Source: CAZVED01 sp964626205
GTDB lineage: Bacteria > Patescibacteriota > Patescibacteriia > SG8-24
NCBI GenBank assembly: GCA_964626205.1
Contig: CAZVED010000005.1
Span: forward strand, 32,254-96,253
Reading direction: 5' to 3'
Length of the DNA stretch: 64,000 bases
Within the stretch, counting starts at the first letter, position 1, and every line of letters starts with the position of its first letter. The translations under genes and the position numbers were made by a program. Below are positions 1 through 9,251 of this stretch, in pieces. Below the pieces are notes generated by a model, which saw only the letters and a program-made list of their open reading frames with translations, was not told the DNA's origin and ran no database searches.

Positions 1-446
1 CCGGAGCCGACCACATGCTTGAGACCACCCGGATGCCGCGCGTAGTCGCTGAAGAAGCGCGCGAAGTAGACAATCATGAACAGCTTCACGAGCTCCACCG
101 GCTGGATACCGAGCCCCGCGATGACGAACCAGCTACGCGAACCGCGCACGGTCGCACCAAAAAGCAGGACGGCGAGAAGGAGCACGATGGAGACGACGAG
201 AAGCGGACGCGCCAGACCAGAGAGCTGACGATAATTGAACATCGGCAAGGCAAGCGCGATGGCCGTACCGAACGCGGCAAAGAGAATCTGCTTCCGGAAG
301 TTCCCGAAGTCCCCTGTCACACCTTCCGCACCAGGCATACCGAGCGATGTGCTGTAGAGCGCTGCGAGCCCGAAAGCGACGAGCAACAAGCTCGTTCCCA
401 AAAGCACCCAATCGTACCGACGGAGATATCCGATATTCAACGACAT
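1..446 (-). CDS. RodA/FtsW-family (SEDS) peptidoglycan polymerase, N-terminal part
   Basis: This gene runs off the left edge; about 148 N-terminal residues are visible. SEDS proteins polymerise lipid II glycan strands in the inner membrane together with a class B penicillin-binding protein, for elongation (RodA) or division (FtsW). The visible part has three to four hydrophobic segments, followed by the hallmark RGSRSWF and IQPVELVKLF, close to the family RGSxRW and QPSExxK. The ATG at 446 is the only start, because an in-frame TAG lies four codons upstream. There is no Shine-Dalgarno, but a TAGCAT -10 box ends 6 nt before the ATG, suggesting a leaderless mRNA. The fragment cannot separate RodA from FtsW. 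Confidence 0.85.
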   Translation of the reverse strand, partial: MSLNIGYLRRYDWVLLGTSLLLVAFGLAALYSTSLGMPGAEGVTGDFGNFRKQILFAAFGTAIALALPMFNYRQLSGLARPLLVVSIVLLLAVLLFGATVRGSRSWFVIAGLGIQPVELVKLFMIVYFARFFSDYARHPGGLKHVVGS

Positions 447-452
447 GCCGTC

Positions 453-458
453 ATGCTA
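453..458 (-). promoter_or_regulatory. -10 box of the RodA/FtsW gene
   Basis: TAGCAT on the minus strand, 6 nt before the ATG. No ribosome-binding site fits between, so transcription would start at or next to the start codon. Confidence 0.45.
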
Positions 459-518
459 CGGCATGGAACGATGTGGGACAAGATGCGAAAACGCGATGTA
501 TCAAAAAAGTATTCATAT

Positions 519-600
519 GAAAAAACGATACCTTCTCTCCTGTCATTGCGAGGGTCGACGTACTCGTCGGTCCGCGGCAATGACAAAATGGGTATCGTTT
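519..600 (-). terminator. Terminator with a repeat lodged in its loop
   Basis: The arms AACGATACC (minus strand, starting at the stop codon of the 599-1474 gene) and GGTATCGTT plus a T-run form a normal intrinsic terminator. They are separated by about 60 nt that hold the palindromic repeat 541-585. The stem is intact around the insertion. Confidence 0.6.
541..585. repeat. TCATTGCGAG palindromic repeat, copy 1
   Basis: The ends TGTCATTGC and GCAATGACA are perfect inverted repeats 45 bp apart, and the interior GTCGACG/CGTCGG also pairs. Related copies lie at 36145-36235 and 62839-62925. It resembles the CATTGCGAGG...GCAATCCC family of small dispersed palindromes met in many bacterial genomes. 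Confidence 0.7.
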
Positions 601-1474
601 ATCGTCCGGGAGCGATGTACACCGACAGGTCGAGGATGTTGATATCCGGCATGACTTCGATGCGCGTCACGGTCGGCAGCGGCGTGAACCAAGACGCCTC
701 CACGGCACGACGTTCTCCTGCCATGAGACGGCTGATGGTGACATACTGCACGCCAACGGCCTGCTGACCGGCGTAGGCGGTGACAAAAAACCCGGCGGAG
801 TAGTAGCTGAAGGCCGTACGATTCACGACCGTGAACGACGCGCGCCCGACCGACGACGCCGCGTCCACTGCTGGCGGAACAAAGACCGCGCCTTCGATGC
901 CGATGTCGAGGCGGCGTGCGGCCCAGTCGCGGTATCCCGGAAAGACGAGATGCGGATCGACACGTTCCCACCGCAGATTGCTGATGACGGTCCGCGCAGA
1001 TGACGGACGCGCCTCCGCACGGACGCCGAGCGCATGGATGCGCTTGGTCTCTCCCGGAAGGAGGAAGCCGCGCTTCGCCGGAACGGTCATGCCGGGAGCG
1101 TCGAAGTGGTAGTCGAATGTCGCCATCCAGTTCTCGTTCGGATTCGTCGCGCGTGCGAAGAGATCGTAGCGCCCATCACCGGACGGCAGGATTGTCGCGT
1201 CCTCGAACAGGAGAGCCGTCTTGGCGCCGTACTGACGGAACGTCTCGACCGGCACGCCGATGTGGCGGATGGTCGCGGCATCACGACGCTCCTGCACGCC
1301 GGAGACGAAGAACCAGTCGATGAACCCCCACGACGCGTACGCGAAGAGCGAGCCCGCGACGATACCGAGCAGGACGGTACCGACCTTCCTGACCAGCACC
1401 TGATGGGTCACCCACCAGTACCCCAATGACAGCTGTCCTTCATCAAGCTTTTCTCCTGTCGGATCGAATGCCAT
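599..1474 (-). CDS. Membrane-anchored hypothetical protein
   Basis: A 291-residue protein with a cytoplasmic N-terminus of about 25 residues, one hydrophobic segment (about residues 29-55) and a long extracytoplasmic part rich in beta-prone stretches. I do not recognise a catalytic motif. The repeated beta pattern and mention-free termini suggest a secreted immunoglobulin-like or adhesion-like fold, but that is inference. The start at 1474 (MAFDPTG) is preferred over an upstream in-frame ATG because a TGCTACACT extended -10 ends 8 nt before it. It ends in the interrupted terminator at 519-600. Confidence 0.65.
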   Translation of the reverse strand: MAFDPTGEKLDEGQLSLGYWWVTHQVLVRKVGTVLLGIVAGSLFAYASWGFIDWFFVSGVQERRDAATIRHIGVPVETFRQYGAKTALLFEDATILPSGDGRYDLFARATNPNENWMATFDYHFDAPGMTVPAKRGFLLPGETKRIHALGVRAEARPSSARTVISNLRWERVDPHLVFPGYRDWAARRLDIGIEGAVFVPPAVDAASSVGRASFTVVNRTAFSYYSAGFFVTAYAGQQAVGVQYVTISRLMAGERRAVEASWFTPLPTVTRIEVMPDINILDLSVYIAPGR

Positions 1475-1482
1475 ATAAAGGA

Positions 1483-1488
1483 AGTGTA
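1483..1488 (-). promoter_or_regulatory. Extended -10 (TGCTACACT) of the 599-1474 gene
   Basis: The TACACT hexamer with a TGC extension lies 8 nt upstream of the ATG and there is no Shine-Dalgarno, so the mRNA is probably leaderless. Confidence 0.5.
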
Positions 1489-1536
1489 GCATTTTTTAAG
1501 GTCGTCGGCAACGCGCATCTTCCGACATTGTGAGCA

Positions 1537-1565
1537 TTGACGAGTCGCTTCCTTCGTGCTAGGTT
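1537..1565 (+). promoter_or_regulatory. Sigma70-type promoter of the 1590 gene
   Basis: TTGACG at 1537-1542, a 17-nt spacer, and TAGGTT at 1560-1565 preceded by TGC. The gene it serves has a Shine-Dalgarno at 1575-1581. Confidence 0.6.
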
Positions 1566-1589
1566 CGCCTCACGAAAGGAGTTGTTCCT

Positions 1590-2069
1590 ATGACGACCAC
1601 TCCGACCGTTCCTTCCGAAACCGCGACACAGCTCTCCTTCGGCAAGTACGTCCTGCACGCATTGCTCCCACTCCTCTTCACGTTGGGTGGAGCATGGGTC
1701 CTGAGCTTCTGCATCACGTACGTCACCGATGCGCCCCTGCAGCAGATCGACCGCATCCAGGTCCTCGCGTTGACTGCGCTCCTCCTGTTCACGCAGGTGC
1801 TCATGAACGCGCATATCTATCGCGGTGTGCCGGCGGAGCAGGATGTCGCGATGTATGGCAGCCTCATCGCCCTCATAGGGGCGCTCGCGCTGTTCATCAT
1901 CCTTGCCGGCGAGACAATTTTGCTGCTCTTCGCGCTCATCATCACGTACGGCATACTAACCTTCGTGTCCGCGAGTCGCCCAAGAGTCTCTGTGAGGTAT
2001 CTCCTCCTGCAGGGCGGCGCCGTGATGCTCCCAATCCTGCTTCTCCTCCCCCGCATCCTCGGCCTCTGA
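1590..2069 (+). CDS. Multi-pass membrane hypothetical protein
   Basis: A 159-residue protein made almost entirely of hydrophobic helices: four predicted membrane segments separated by short polar loops, with an N-terminal cytoplasmic tail of about 18 residues. No recognised family motif. The start has a strong AAAGGAG 8 nt upstream and a sigma70 promoter before that. The gene stands alone between its own promoter and the terminator at 2077-2107. Function unknown. Confidence 0.7.
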   Translation: MTTTPTVPSETATQLSFGKYVLHALLPLLFTLGGAWVLSFCITYVTDAPLQQIDRIQVLALTALLLFTQVLMNAHIYRGVPAEQDVAMYGSLIALIGALALFIILAGETILLLFALIITYGILTFVSASRPRVSVRYLLLQGGAVMLPILLLLPRILGL

Positions 2070-2076
2070 GCCGCAG

Positions 2077-2107
2077 ACCGCCCTCCTCTGGGGGCGGTTT
2101 TCTTTTT
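2077..2107 (+). terminator. Intrinsic terminator
   Basis: Stem ACCGCCC / GGGCGGT with a T-rich tail, directly after the 1590-2069 gene. Confidence 0.85.
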
Positions 2108-2152
2108 AAGGACCCCATGCTACGGTCGAACCGTCACCGAAAAGGAGGCGCC

Positions 2153-2584
2153 ATGGACCATGACGGACCGTTTGCGCGCGCAATTCGCCGTTCGTTCATC
2201 CTGTACTCGTTCGTCTTGCCCGTCGCGCTCGGCCTCGTCGGTGCACTCTCTCCGAATGGACGAACGCTCATCATGAGCGGTGCGGACCTGCTCATCGGCA
2301 TCCTCATCATCATCCTGCCGATGCTCCAGCGGAGCCGGTGCCCAGAGTGCTTCTCGGCGCTGTTCCATGTCGGCAACATGGGCTACGTGGCATTGCTCTT
2401 CTCGCGTTCACTCATTCTGGACCAGCCGAGAGCCTTCCTCCTCGCCTTCCTCTGGTCTGTCGTGACCATCGTCATCTCCCTGCGGAACGGCTTGGACCGC
2501 TACGTCCATCTCTACGCCCTGATCGGACAGATGATCGCCTTCGTCGCGACGGTCCACCTGATCCTTCTCTGGATCCATGGCTGA
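2153..2584 (+). CDS. Small multi-pass membrane hypothetical protein
   Basis: A 143-residue protein with four hydrophobic segments. A short RSRCPECF stretch around residue 60 puts two cysteines in a CxxC spacing in the loop after the second helix, which might bind metal or form a disulfide. Start chosen at 2153 because AAAGGAGG lies 5 nt upstream; a TACGGT -10-like box (2121-2126) precedes it. Terminated at 2590-2620. No family recognised. Confidence 0.65.
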   Translation: MDHDGPFARAIRRSFILYSFVLPVALGLVGALSPNGRTLIMSGADLLIGILIIILPMLQRSRCPECFSALFHVGNMGYVALLFSRSLILDQPRAFLLAFLWSVVTIVISLRNGLDRYVHLYALIGQMIAFVATVHLILLWIHG

Positions 2585-2589
2585 CTCCT

Positions 2590-2620
2590 GCCCTCCGGCT
2601 TTTCGGAGGGCGTTTTCTTT
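2590..2620 (+). terminator. Intrinsic terminator
   Basis: Stem GCCCTCCG / CGGAGGGC with a T-tract, 6 nt after the stop of the 2153-2584 gene. Confidence 0.85.
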
Positions 2621-2667
2621 CCCGCGCTGTCCATCTCCCGCTCCCCTGCTTTTTCCGTTGCTCATAG

Positions 2668-4743
<2,076 letters not shown>

Positions 4744-4749
4744 CAAAAG

Positions 4750-4782
4750 AAAAAACGCCACCTCAACCGAGGTGGCGTTTCG
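4750..4782. terminator. Bidirectional terminator between gyrB and the 4793-5269 gene
   Basis: AAACGCCACCTC / GAGGTGGCGTTT, a 12-bp stem flanked by A- and T-runs, serving converging genes. Confidence 0.85.
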
Positions 4783-4792
4783 TTCGTGGCGT

Positions 4793-5269
4793 TCACCAGC
4801 GGACCGGCGAAGCCTTGAAGCAGCGTTCGATGAACAATTCCGTGACGCGATACTTGCCGTCGTCGCCACGACGAACGAGCAAGCCTTCTTCGGGGCTCAG
4901 CCAGTAGAACCGGAACGTGTCGGGAGCGGTCACCGACCACGTCGGCGCTTCACGATCCGACATGAACAGCCCATAGGCATCGATCGTCTTTGTTCCGACG
5001 CGTCCACCCGGACCAACAGGGCCGAGAAGATCCCATGCCTGGTACGGAAATGTCCGTCCGGCGGCGCGTGCCGCACGGAAATGTCCCGTCAATTCAGCCT
5101 CGGTGAACGTTGCCCACTCGCCCTTGTCCTGACAGAACAGGACGAGACCGAGCGCGACCTGCTCCACTTCCGCCTGTCCGAATGCGGAGAGGAACTTCTT
5201 CGTCGCATCGATGTCCGACGGCATGATGCGGTACGACCCAACGACCGTCGGCGTTTCCAAAGAGCTCAT
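4793..5269 (-). CDS. Hypothetical cytosolic protein
   Basis: A 158-residue soluble protein, with no signal peptide or membrane segment. The start at 5269 (MSSLETP) is set by CAGGAGG 6 nt upstream. The sequence is rich in aromatic and acidic residues and ends in a short RYRVTELF-like strand. No motif recognised. It converges with gyrB and shares its terminator. Confidence 0.65.
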   Translation of the reverse strand: MSSLETPTVVGSYRIMPSDIDATKKFLSAFGQAEVEQVALGLVLFCQDKGEWATFTEAELTGHFRAARAAGRTFPYQAWDLLGPVGPGGRVGTKTIDAYGLFMSDREAPTWSVTAPDTFRFYWLSPEEGLLVRRGDDGKYRVTELFIERCFKASPVRW

Positions 5270-5326
5270 GGGAACCTCCTGTTGCTCCCCCACCCTACTA
5301 TGCCTAGACAGCTCTTTCAACCGGAA

Positions 5327-5358
5327 TAAAAATGGGGGTCGGCAAGCTGCCGACCCCG
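5327..5358 (-). terminator. Intrinsic terminator of the 5374-5889 gene
   Basis: GGGGTCGGCA / TGCCGACCCC, followed on the minus strand by a T-run. Confidence 0.85.
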
Positions 5359-5373
5359 CTACTCGTTTTCTCG

Positions 5374-5889
5374 TCATGCGCTCGGCAACTCCGCAGGAAG
5401 CCCACCGAACGCACCAAGGTGTTCGCATGCCTGCCCTGCAAGCTCTGGCACCCGCGCCACAATAAGTCCAAGCTCGTCATCCTTGGGAGCGTCCGCGAGA
5501 AGCCGCGTCGCGGCCTCATGCGCGTGCCCGTTCGAATACGTGATGATCTTCACGAGAGCCTTGCGTGACGGCGGGTCCTTTCGTACCAGAATCTGCCGCG
5601 CGGCTTCATCCGCATGCTCAGGCACGAATGCGAGGATGCACCGAAGCGTCGTCTCGCTCAGGTACGCCCTCGGATCCGTGAGCAAGCGCTCCGCGGCGAT
5701 GCGCGCATGCGCGTCGGACGCGTAGATGATGACCATGCAGAGATCGTCCTCCGACGCATCTTCAGCGAACAAACGTCCGAGCAGTGCGTCGCAGAGCTTG
5801 ATGGCGACCGGAAGCGCCTCACGGACGTGGTCGTTCGAGAACTCGCCATTTTCGACCGCATCGAGAAAGAACTGCAATCGTGCGTGCAT
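5374..5889 (-). CDS. Alpha-helical repeat protein, hypothetical
   Basis: A 171-residue soluble protein that reads as four or more helical repeats of about 30 residues. Each carries a related motif: AHARIAAERLL, HADEAARQIL, HAHEAATRLL. This resembles short HEAT-like or leucine-rich-variant solenoids that serve as protein-binding scaffolds. No catalytic residues stand out. The start at 5889 has CGGAGGA 6 nt upstream. It stands alone with its own terminator. The 15166-15546 protein has a similar helical style but no obvious sequence identity. Confidence 0.65.
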   Translation of the reverse strand: MHARLQFFLDAVENGEFSNDHVREALPVAIKLCDALLGRLFAEDASEDDLCMVIIYASDAHARIAAERLLTDPRAYLSETTLRCILAFVPEHADEAARQILVRKDPPSRKALVKIITYSNGHAHEAATRLLADAPKDDELGLIVARVPELAGQACEHLGAFGGLPAELPSA

Positions 5890-5973
5890 GACGTCCTCCG
5901 AAGTACTCCGTCACCGGAATGTGACACTTCAGCCTTACCGCATCCGAAGCCGTTTGTCAACGGTCGCGACATG

Positions 5974-6000
5974 AAAAAAACAGGGCCATCAAAGGCCCTG
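5974..6000 (-). terminator. Intrinsic terminator of the 6009-6593 gene
   Basis: CAGGGCC / GGCCCTG followed on the minus strand by seven T. Confidence 0.9.
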
Positions 6001-6008
6001 GTACGGAA

Positions 6009-6593
6009 CTACGCCTTGTCGCCTTCGACGGCGCCAGTCGCGCGAGCGCGGTACATGCTATGAATGAGATCGACCGCCTTGTGGCAGGTCATCGCGAGCG
6101 AGTCACAGAACTCCGGCGGCGCGGCACCGATGGCGCGCGCCTCTTCCGTCATGTCGTGCTTGAGGTAGCGCTGGCCCGAGAACGCAGTGTCGAATCCCGC
6201 GACCATCCTCCCGCCGAGCAACACGAACCGCATGGCCTGCTTGCCGAGCTCGTAGCGAGTGGTCTGCGCGAACGGTCGTCCGCAGTGGTGCGTTTCCTCG
6301 TTCGCGCACCAGAACAGCGTGACGCCGTACTTCGCGGCGTAGGCGAGATACCGACGCTCCCAGTCGTATTGCACGACGCGCTCCTCGTCCGTCAGGTCGA
6401 CGAACCCACCAAGTCGGCGCGGTGACGCGATGTGGATGTCGCCATCGATGGCACGGATGAGGTCGCGAGCTTCCGCCTGCCAATCCGGCGCGCCTTGGAT
6501 GGGGCCGGCCAGGAAGATGAGCGGATCGTTCGGCCATGTCGGGCCACCGATGTTCAAGCGTGTCGGAGGGGTGAAAAACGTACCTGGGAACAT
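6009..6593 (-). CDS. Nucleoside 2-deoxyribosyltransferase-like protein
   Basis: A 194-residue protein. The stretch PLIFLAGPIQGAPDWQ near the N-terminus, followed by YDWERRYLAYA and VTLFWCANE, matches the Nuc_deoxyri_tr2 family, which shares the fold of enzymes that move deoxyribose between bases or hydrolyse nucleoside N-glycosidic bonds. Substrate cannot be told from sequence. Start at 6593 (MFPGTFF) because AGGAGG lies 6 nt upstream. It could be a nucleotide-salvage enzyme feeding on environmental DNA, which would suit a host-dependent organism; this is inference. Confidence 0.7.
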   Translation of the reverse strand: MFPGTFFTPPTRLNIGGPTWPNDPLIFLAGPIQGAPDWQAEARDLIRAIDGDIHIASPRRLGGFVDLTDEERVVQYDWERRYLAYAAKYGVTLFWCANEETHHCGRPFAQTTRYELGKQAMRFVLLGGRMVAGFDTAFSGQRYLKHDMTEEARAIGAAPPEFCDSLAMTCHKAVDLIHSMYRARATGAVEGDKA

Positions 6594-6667
6594 GCTGCCT
6601 CCTCGAAAAGAGCGTTGTCGGGTCGCGCCGAGCTTGTCACGGAAAAAGCTCCGTGTCAAGGCGCGTA

Positions 6668-6696
6668 TTGACAACGGCGAGACAGTGCTGTACAGT
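6668..6696 (+). promoter_or_regulatory. Consensus sigma70 promoter upstream of secE
   Basis: TTGACA at 6668-6673, a 17-nt spacer, and TACAGT at 6691-6696. Predicted start near 6703. Confidence 0.8.
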
Positions 6697-6712
6697 CATC
6701 TCAGTCAGTTCC

Positions 6713-6733
6713 CCCGCCTCCGGGCGGTTTTTT
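6713..6733 (+). terminator. Leader terminator (possible attenuator) before secE
   Basis: CCCGCC / GGGCGG with a TCC loop and six T. It lies about 10 nt after the predicted start of transcription and 26 nt before secE. The gene upstream is on the other strand, so no other plus-strand transcript needs this terminator. It therefore probably limits entry into secE-nusG. Confidence 0.6.
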
Positions 6734-6758
6734 GAAACCATTAAAACTCGGCCCCACT

Positions 6759-6971
6759 ATGGCCAACTTCTCTCTCTCGGACAACGCACTCGTCAACTAT
6801 ATCCGCGCCTCGCGCGAGGAACTCGGCAAGGTCGTCTGGCCGCCGCGCGCCAAGGTCGTGAAGCATACCGCGATCGTCGTCGCGCTCTCGCTCCTCGTCG
6901 GTGCGTTCTTCGGCGCGTTGGACTTCGGCTTCAGCACCGGCCTGCAGCGTGTCATCGAACTCGCGCAGTAA
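6759..6971 (+). CDS. secE: Preprotein translocase subunit SecE
   Basis: A 70-residue single-membrane-span protein, the clamp subunit of the SecYEG channel in the inner membrane. The N-terminal amphipathic helix ends in REELGKVVWPPRAKV, the conserved E-L-x-K-V-x-W-P motif of short bacterial SecE. One hydrophobic segment (about residues 37-60) follows. The start MANFSLS is preferred over an upstream in-frame ATG inside the leader. It lies 11 nt before nusG in the usual secE-nusG order. Expression probably depends on the leader hairpin at 6713-6733. Confidence 0.93.
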   Translation: MANFSLSDNALVNYIRASREELGKVVWPPRAKVVKHTAIVVALSLLVGAFFGALDFGFSTGLQRVIELAQ

Positions 6972-6982
6972 CCTTCGGAACT

Positions 6983-7528
6983 ATGGCCAAACAGACAGCC
7001 CAACTCGGCCGCCGTTGGTACGCCATCCATACGTACTCCGGCTACGAGGAGAACGTGAAGTACAACCTCGAGCAGCGTATCGAGTCGCTCGACATGAAAG
7101 AAAAGATCTTCGCCGTCCTCGTCCCGAAGGAGAAGAAGATCAAGATCAAGAACGGCAAGCGCAAGGTCGTCGAAGAGAAGATCTTCCCCGGCTACGTGCT
7201 CGTGGAGATGGTCGTGGATGACGCGTCCTGGTACGTCGTGCGCAACACGCCGAACGTCACCGGATTCATCGGCACAGGGACCATCCCGACACCGGTCTCC
7301 GACACGGAAATCAAGTCGCTCCAGAAGCGCATGGGTGTGGACGAGCCGGAATACAAGATCGACGTGGAGGTCAACTCCGCGGTCACCATCAGCGACGGTC
7401 CGTTCAAGAACTTCGAAGGCAAGGTCGCCGAGATCGACGAGGCTCGCGGAAAGATCAAGGTCCTCGTCAACATGTTCGGTCGCGAAACGCCGGTGGAGCT
7501 GGACTTCTTGCAGGTCAAGAAAGTCTAA
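6983..7528 (+). CDS. nusG: Transcription elongation factor NusG
   Basis: A 181-residue factor that binds RNA polymerase and links transcription to ribosomes or Rho. The N-terminal NGN domain has RRWYAIHTYSGYEENVK and FPGYVLVEMV, and the C-terminal KOW domain has VTISDGPFKNFEGKV and FLQVKK. The length is normal for bacteria. The start MAKQTAQL at 6983 sits 11 nt after secE. The next usual partner, rplK, is not adjacent: the 60-bp palindrome starts 17 bp downstream and two accessory genes follow. Confidence 0.97.
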   Translation: MAKQTAQLGRRWYAIHTYSGYEENVKYNLEQRIESLDMKEKIFAVLVPKEKKIKIKNGKRKVVEEKIFPGYVLVEMVVDDASWYVVRNTPNVTGFIGTGTIPTPVSDTEIKSLQKRMGVDEPEYKIDVEVNSAVTISDGPFKNFEGKVAEIDEARGKIKVLVNMFGRETPVELDFLQVKKV

Positions 7529-7544
7529 ATGACGGAATAGCGGC

Positions 7545-7604
7545 CATCTCGGGGTACAACTTTTTGTCGAGCCATAGTCTCGCCAAAAAGTGTACCCGTC
7601 GTGC
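7545..7604. repeat. 60-bp palindromic element, copy A
   Basis: The outer arms are GGGTAC and GTACCC, the middle arms ACTTTTTG and CAAAAAGT, the inner arms CGAG and CTCG, around a CCATAGT loop. One further copy at 15656-15715 in opposite orientation matches over 60 bp with one mismatch (the base after GGGGTAC). It lies 17 bp after nusG. Confidence 0.9.
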
Positions 7605-7671
7605 CCGCCCCTATCCGTCACACTTCTACCTCAACGTCACCTGAGCACGTCGAACCGAAAGCGACCGATAT

Positions 7672-7703
7672 CGAAAAGCGCATCCATGCGGGTGCGCTTT
7701 TCG
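7672..7703. terminator. Terminator hairpin after nusG and the palindrome
   Basis: A perfect 11-bp stem, CGAAAAGCGCA / TGCGCTTTTCG, the only clear stop signal for the secE-nusG transcript. It is symmetrical, so it could work in both directions. Confidence 0.7.
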
Positions 7704-7762
7704 CATTGACGGAAAACGCTTCTCATGCCCAAGATACGCACGCACCGCAAGGAGGTCTTTCC

Positions 7763-9181
7763 ATGACACATGTCCAGCAGGTCCGTTCCCCTATCGACGG
7801 GGAAGTCTGTTTCGAGCAGCAAAAGACGTACACCGCGACAGCCACCGGCATGGGCACCCTCGCCGAGCGTACGTTCCGCGACTGGCGGCTCGTTCCCGCG
7901 CCTGTGCGCGGCGAGCTCGTCCGTCGCTTCGGTGAAAAGCTGCGCGCGCACGAAGACGTGCTCGCGGCGGTCATCACCCGCGAGTCCGGCAAGCTCCTTT
8001 CGGAGGCGCACATCGAAGTCCGTAAGATGGCCGACATGTGTGACTTCGCAGCCGGACTCTCGCGACAGCTCCACGGCATCACCATGCCGTCGGAACGCGC
8101 ACGTCACCGGCTCATGGAGCAGTGGCATCCGTTGGGGCCCGTACTCGTCATCACGTCATTCAACTTCCCGGCAGCGGTCTTCGTCTGGAACGCCGCGCTC
8201 GCACTCGTCTGCGGCAACCCGGTCATCTGGAAGCCGTCGGAGAAATGCCTCGGTACTGCCGACCTCTGCACGCGCCTCTTCCGCGAGGCCGCGACGGAAG
8301 TCCCCGGCTGCATTGGGCACCGTCTCCTGCAAGTCGCCGTCGGCGGCGCGGACGTCGCGAAAGCGCTCGTCGCGCTCCCGTATGTCCGGCTCGTCTCCGC
8401 CACGGGCAGCTGCGCCATGGGTCGCGATATCGCGGCACGGTGCGCACCGGACCTCGGCAAGCGCATGCTCCTCGAACTCGGCGGCAACAACGCAAGCATC
8501 GTGACACCGTCCGCCGACCTCGCCTCAGCGGTTCCGGCGATCGTCGCTGCCGCGACCGGCATGGCCGGGCAACGCTGTACGTCGCTGCGACGCCTCATCG
8601 TGCATGAGTCCGTCCGTGACGCGCTCGTCGAGCGCCTCGAAGCCGCGTACGCCGCACTCGTCGTCGGCGACCCGCGCATCGCGGGAACGCACGTCGGCCC
8701 GATGATCGACGCCGCAGCATCGCTCCGTATGACGATCGCGCTCCAGCGCGCCGCCAAGGAAGACGGCACGGTCGTCTATGGCGGCAAACGCGTGGCCGTG
8801 CCTGGATGCGACGGCGGCTACTACCGCCACCCCGCGCTCATTACGATGCCGAGCCAGACGGAGATCGTCCGCGAAGAAACGTTCGCACCGATTCTTTACG
8901 TCATGACGTATCGGTACTTCGACGACGCCATCGCGATGCAGAACGGCGTCGCGCAAGGGCTTGCTTCCTCCATCTTCACGAACGACGTGCGCGAGGCGGA
9001 AGCGTTCCTCTCGGCGGCTGGCTCCGACTGCGGCGTCGCTGCAGTGAACACCGGCCCCGCGCTCGGCGACATCGGTGGCGCGTTCGGCGGTGAAAAGGAC
9101 ACGGGCGGCGGCCGCGAGTGCGGCTCCGATGCCTGGCGGCAGTACATGCGACGGTCCACACAGGTCGTGAACTTCGGTTAG
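7763..9181 (+). CDS. NAD(P)-dependent aldehyde dehydrogenase, ALDH7-like
   Basis: A 472-residue enzyme of the aldehyde dehydrogenase superfamily, which oxidises an aldehyde to the acid through a cysteine thioester. The motifs run in order: SFNFPAAVFVWN (cofactor domain), VIWKPSEK, LLELGGNNA with the general-base Glu, and GQRCTSLRRLIV with the catalytic Cys. The GQRCTSLRRLIVH context is typical of the ALDH7/alpha-aminoadipic semialdehyde group, but the substrate is not certain. The start at 7763 follows AAGGAGG 6 nt upstream; an in-frame extension back to 7601 overlaps the palindrome and terminator and is rejected. This gene interrupts the nusG-rplK order. Confidence 0.88.
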   Translation: MTHVQQVRSPIDGEVCFEQQKTYTATATGMGTLAERTFRDWRLVPAPVRGELVRRFGEKLRAHEDVLAAVITRESGKLLSEAHIEVRKMADMCDFAAGLSRQLHGITMPSERARHRLMEQWHPLGPVLVITSFNFPAAVFVWNAALALVCGNPVIWKPSEKCLGTADLCTRLFREAATEVPGCIGHRLLQVAVGGADVAKALVALPYVRLVSATGSCAMGRDIAARCAPDLGKRMLLELGGNNASIVTPSADLASAVPAIVAAATGMAGQRCTSLRRLIVHESVRDALVERLEAAYAALVVGDPRIAGTHVGPMIDAAASLRMTIALQRAAKEDGTVVYGGKRVAVPGCDGGYYRHPALITMPSQTEIVREETFAPILYVMTYRYFDDAIAMQNGVAQGLASSIFTNDVREAEAFLSAAGSDCGVAAVNTGPALGDIGGAFGGEKDTGGGRECGSDAWRQYMRRSTQVVNFG

Positions 9182-9189
9182 GCTCTCTG

Positions 9190-9218
9190 ACGACCCTCTC
9201 TTCTGGGGGTCATTTTTT
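9190..9218 (+). terminator. Intrinsic terminator of the aldehyde dehydrogenase gene
   Basis: GACCC / GGGTC stem with a run of six T. Confidence 0.7.
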
Positions 9219-9222
9219 GTAT

Positions 9223-9250
9223 GAAAAAACCGACAGCAGATGCCGTCGGC
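9223..9250 (-). terminator. Intrinsic terminator of the C39-like peptidase gene
   Basis: CCGAC / GTCGG stem followed on the minus strand by six T. Confidence 0.75.
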
Positions 9251-9251
9251 T

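Noticed and set aside
7601..7762. N-terminal extension of the aldehyde dehydrogenase back to an ATG at 7601
   Set aside because: It would put the last bases of the palindrome and the 7672-7703 terminator inside the coding region, and a clear Shine-Dalgarno precedes the ATG at 7763.
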